A stretch of DNA of 64,000 bases from Brachybacterium sp. YJGR34 (GTDB lineage: Bacteria; Actinomycetota; Actinomycetes; Actinomycetales; Dermabacteraceae): contig NZ_PNFB01000002.1 in assembly GCF_003347015.1 (NCBI RefSeq), positions 124,001 to 188,000 of the forward strand, written 5' to 3'. Each line of letters opens with the position of its first letter. Position 1 is the first letter of the stretch. Below, in pieces: positions 63,497-64,000 of the stretch. The notes below the pieces were generated by a model that worked only from the letters and a program-made list of their open reading frames with translations, searched no databases and had not been told where the DNA came from. Position numbers and translations under genes: made by a program.

Positions 63497-64000
63497 GCGC
63501 CTTCGAGCTCGTCCTGCTGATCTACGGCGGGGTCCTCGCCCTCGCGGCGGTGGCGGTGGTCTACCGCATGATCGTGGGCCCCACCATCCTGGACCGTGCT
63601 CTCTCGAGCGACGCCCTGGTCACCCTGGTGGTCATGGGCATGGCCCTGTACTCGGCGCACGCCGGGGCGGCGTGGGCGGGGCCCGCGATGCTGGGCCTGA
63701 CGGGACTGGCGTTCATCGGCACCGTCACCTTCGCGCGCTTCGTGGGGCGGGAGGACCCGCGGCGGGGGATCGGCGCGCCGCATCCCCGCGAGCCGCAGAC
63801 CGACACCGGCCCCCACGAGGCGATCCACGCCGGCCCGGCCACCGCACCGGTGGTGCGCCGCTCCGAAGAGCCTGCTGATGCGGAGCCCCGGGGCGGGGAC
63901 GAGGCCGCGGAGCCGGCCAATCGGGTCGCGGACGTGACCGGTGCCCCGCCGGTCGACGGGACCGGGGCCTGGCCCGACGAAGACACCGCCTGGCCTGACC
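63493..64000 (+). CDS. mrpF: Na+/H+ antiporter subunit F, 3' end outside window
   Basis: The frame starts at ATG 63493 in the mrpE stop (ATGA) and remains open for 169 codons to the window edge. The first 85 residues are the three-helix MrpF domain (YRMIVGPTILDRALSSDALV with the conserved aspartates). The rest is an unusual tail, hydrophilic and rich in Pro, Glu, Asp and Ala; normal MrpF proteins end at about 90 residues. mrpG is expected next. Confidence 0.9.
   Translation, partial: MSAFELVLLIYGGVLALAAVAVVYRMIVGPTILDRALSSDALVTLVVMGMALYSAHAGAAWAGPAMLGLTGLAFIGTVTFARFVGREDPRRGIGAPHPREPQTDTGPHEAIHAGPATAPVVRRSEEPADAEPRGGDEAAEPANRVADVTGAPPVDGTGAWPDEDTAWPD

Overview
The window is very GC-rich, densely coded bacterial DNA. 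Mycothiol synthase, a mycobacterial-type MutT1 (Nudix plus histidine phosphatase), a DUF6318-like lipoprotein, TANNNT -10 boxes placed directly before start codons and frequent GTG starts all point to an actinobacterium. My best guess is Micrococcales near Brachybacterium/Dermabacteraceae, from overall protein character only. I see no phage, insertion sequence, CRISPR array or plasmid genes, so this reads as a chromosomal core/near-core segment.

Layout. 1-1334 (-): a truncated nitrobindin/FABP-like gene, a 33-residue membrane peptide and a membrane protein. 1508-8436 (+): mshD, mutT1-like, a DUF4190-type protein and the phosphate importer pstSCAB behind a long 11-bp-phased PHO-box array. 8732-14802: a LolD/FtsX-type ABC pair, rhodanese, CPBP protease homologue (-), SDR, and two secreted proteins in a locally lower-GC patch. 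14872-19683 (-): purB, a YvlD/holin-like membrane protein, a two-TM protein, a methyltransferase, and a membrane protein/GntR pair with two operator-like repeats. 19783-23481: sulfatase and MFS transporter divergent from a TetR gene across a perfect operator palindrome. 23564-30102: HisC-type aminotransferase, RDD protein, MFS, Gfo/Idh/MocA oxidoreductase and a Tat-exported PHP phosphoesterase.

30300-44426 holds the peptidoglycan-recycling genes nagZ-anmK and, 9 kb further, a BadF-type amino-sugar kinase divergent from murQ. Between them lie a CPBP gene broken by one stop codon, a 2-oxoacid dehydrogenase E1a-E1b-E2 operon, paired fluoride-channel genes (crcB), a CopD-CtaG fusion and an FMO-like flavoprotein. 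44467-53616: an ABC-F ATPase behind a possible three-codon leader and RBS-masking hairpin, metY, two tandem HAD phosphatases, a thioredoxin-NHL (NHLRC2-like) protein, and an 816-residue protein that looks like a membrane pyrophosphatase stripped of its catalytic residues. 53617-57741: palindrome and tandem repeats, TetR, tRNA-Gly(CCC), dcd, an unknown gene and a UMF1-type MFS. 57870-64000: the Mrp Na+/H+ antiporter operon (mrpA/B fusion, C, D, E, F), cut by the window end.

The best leads are the degenerate membrane pyrophosphatase, the ABC-F leader/hairpin, a set of long perfect intergenic palindromes (two sharing sequence), the operator sites, and the repeated leaderless start pattern.
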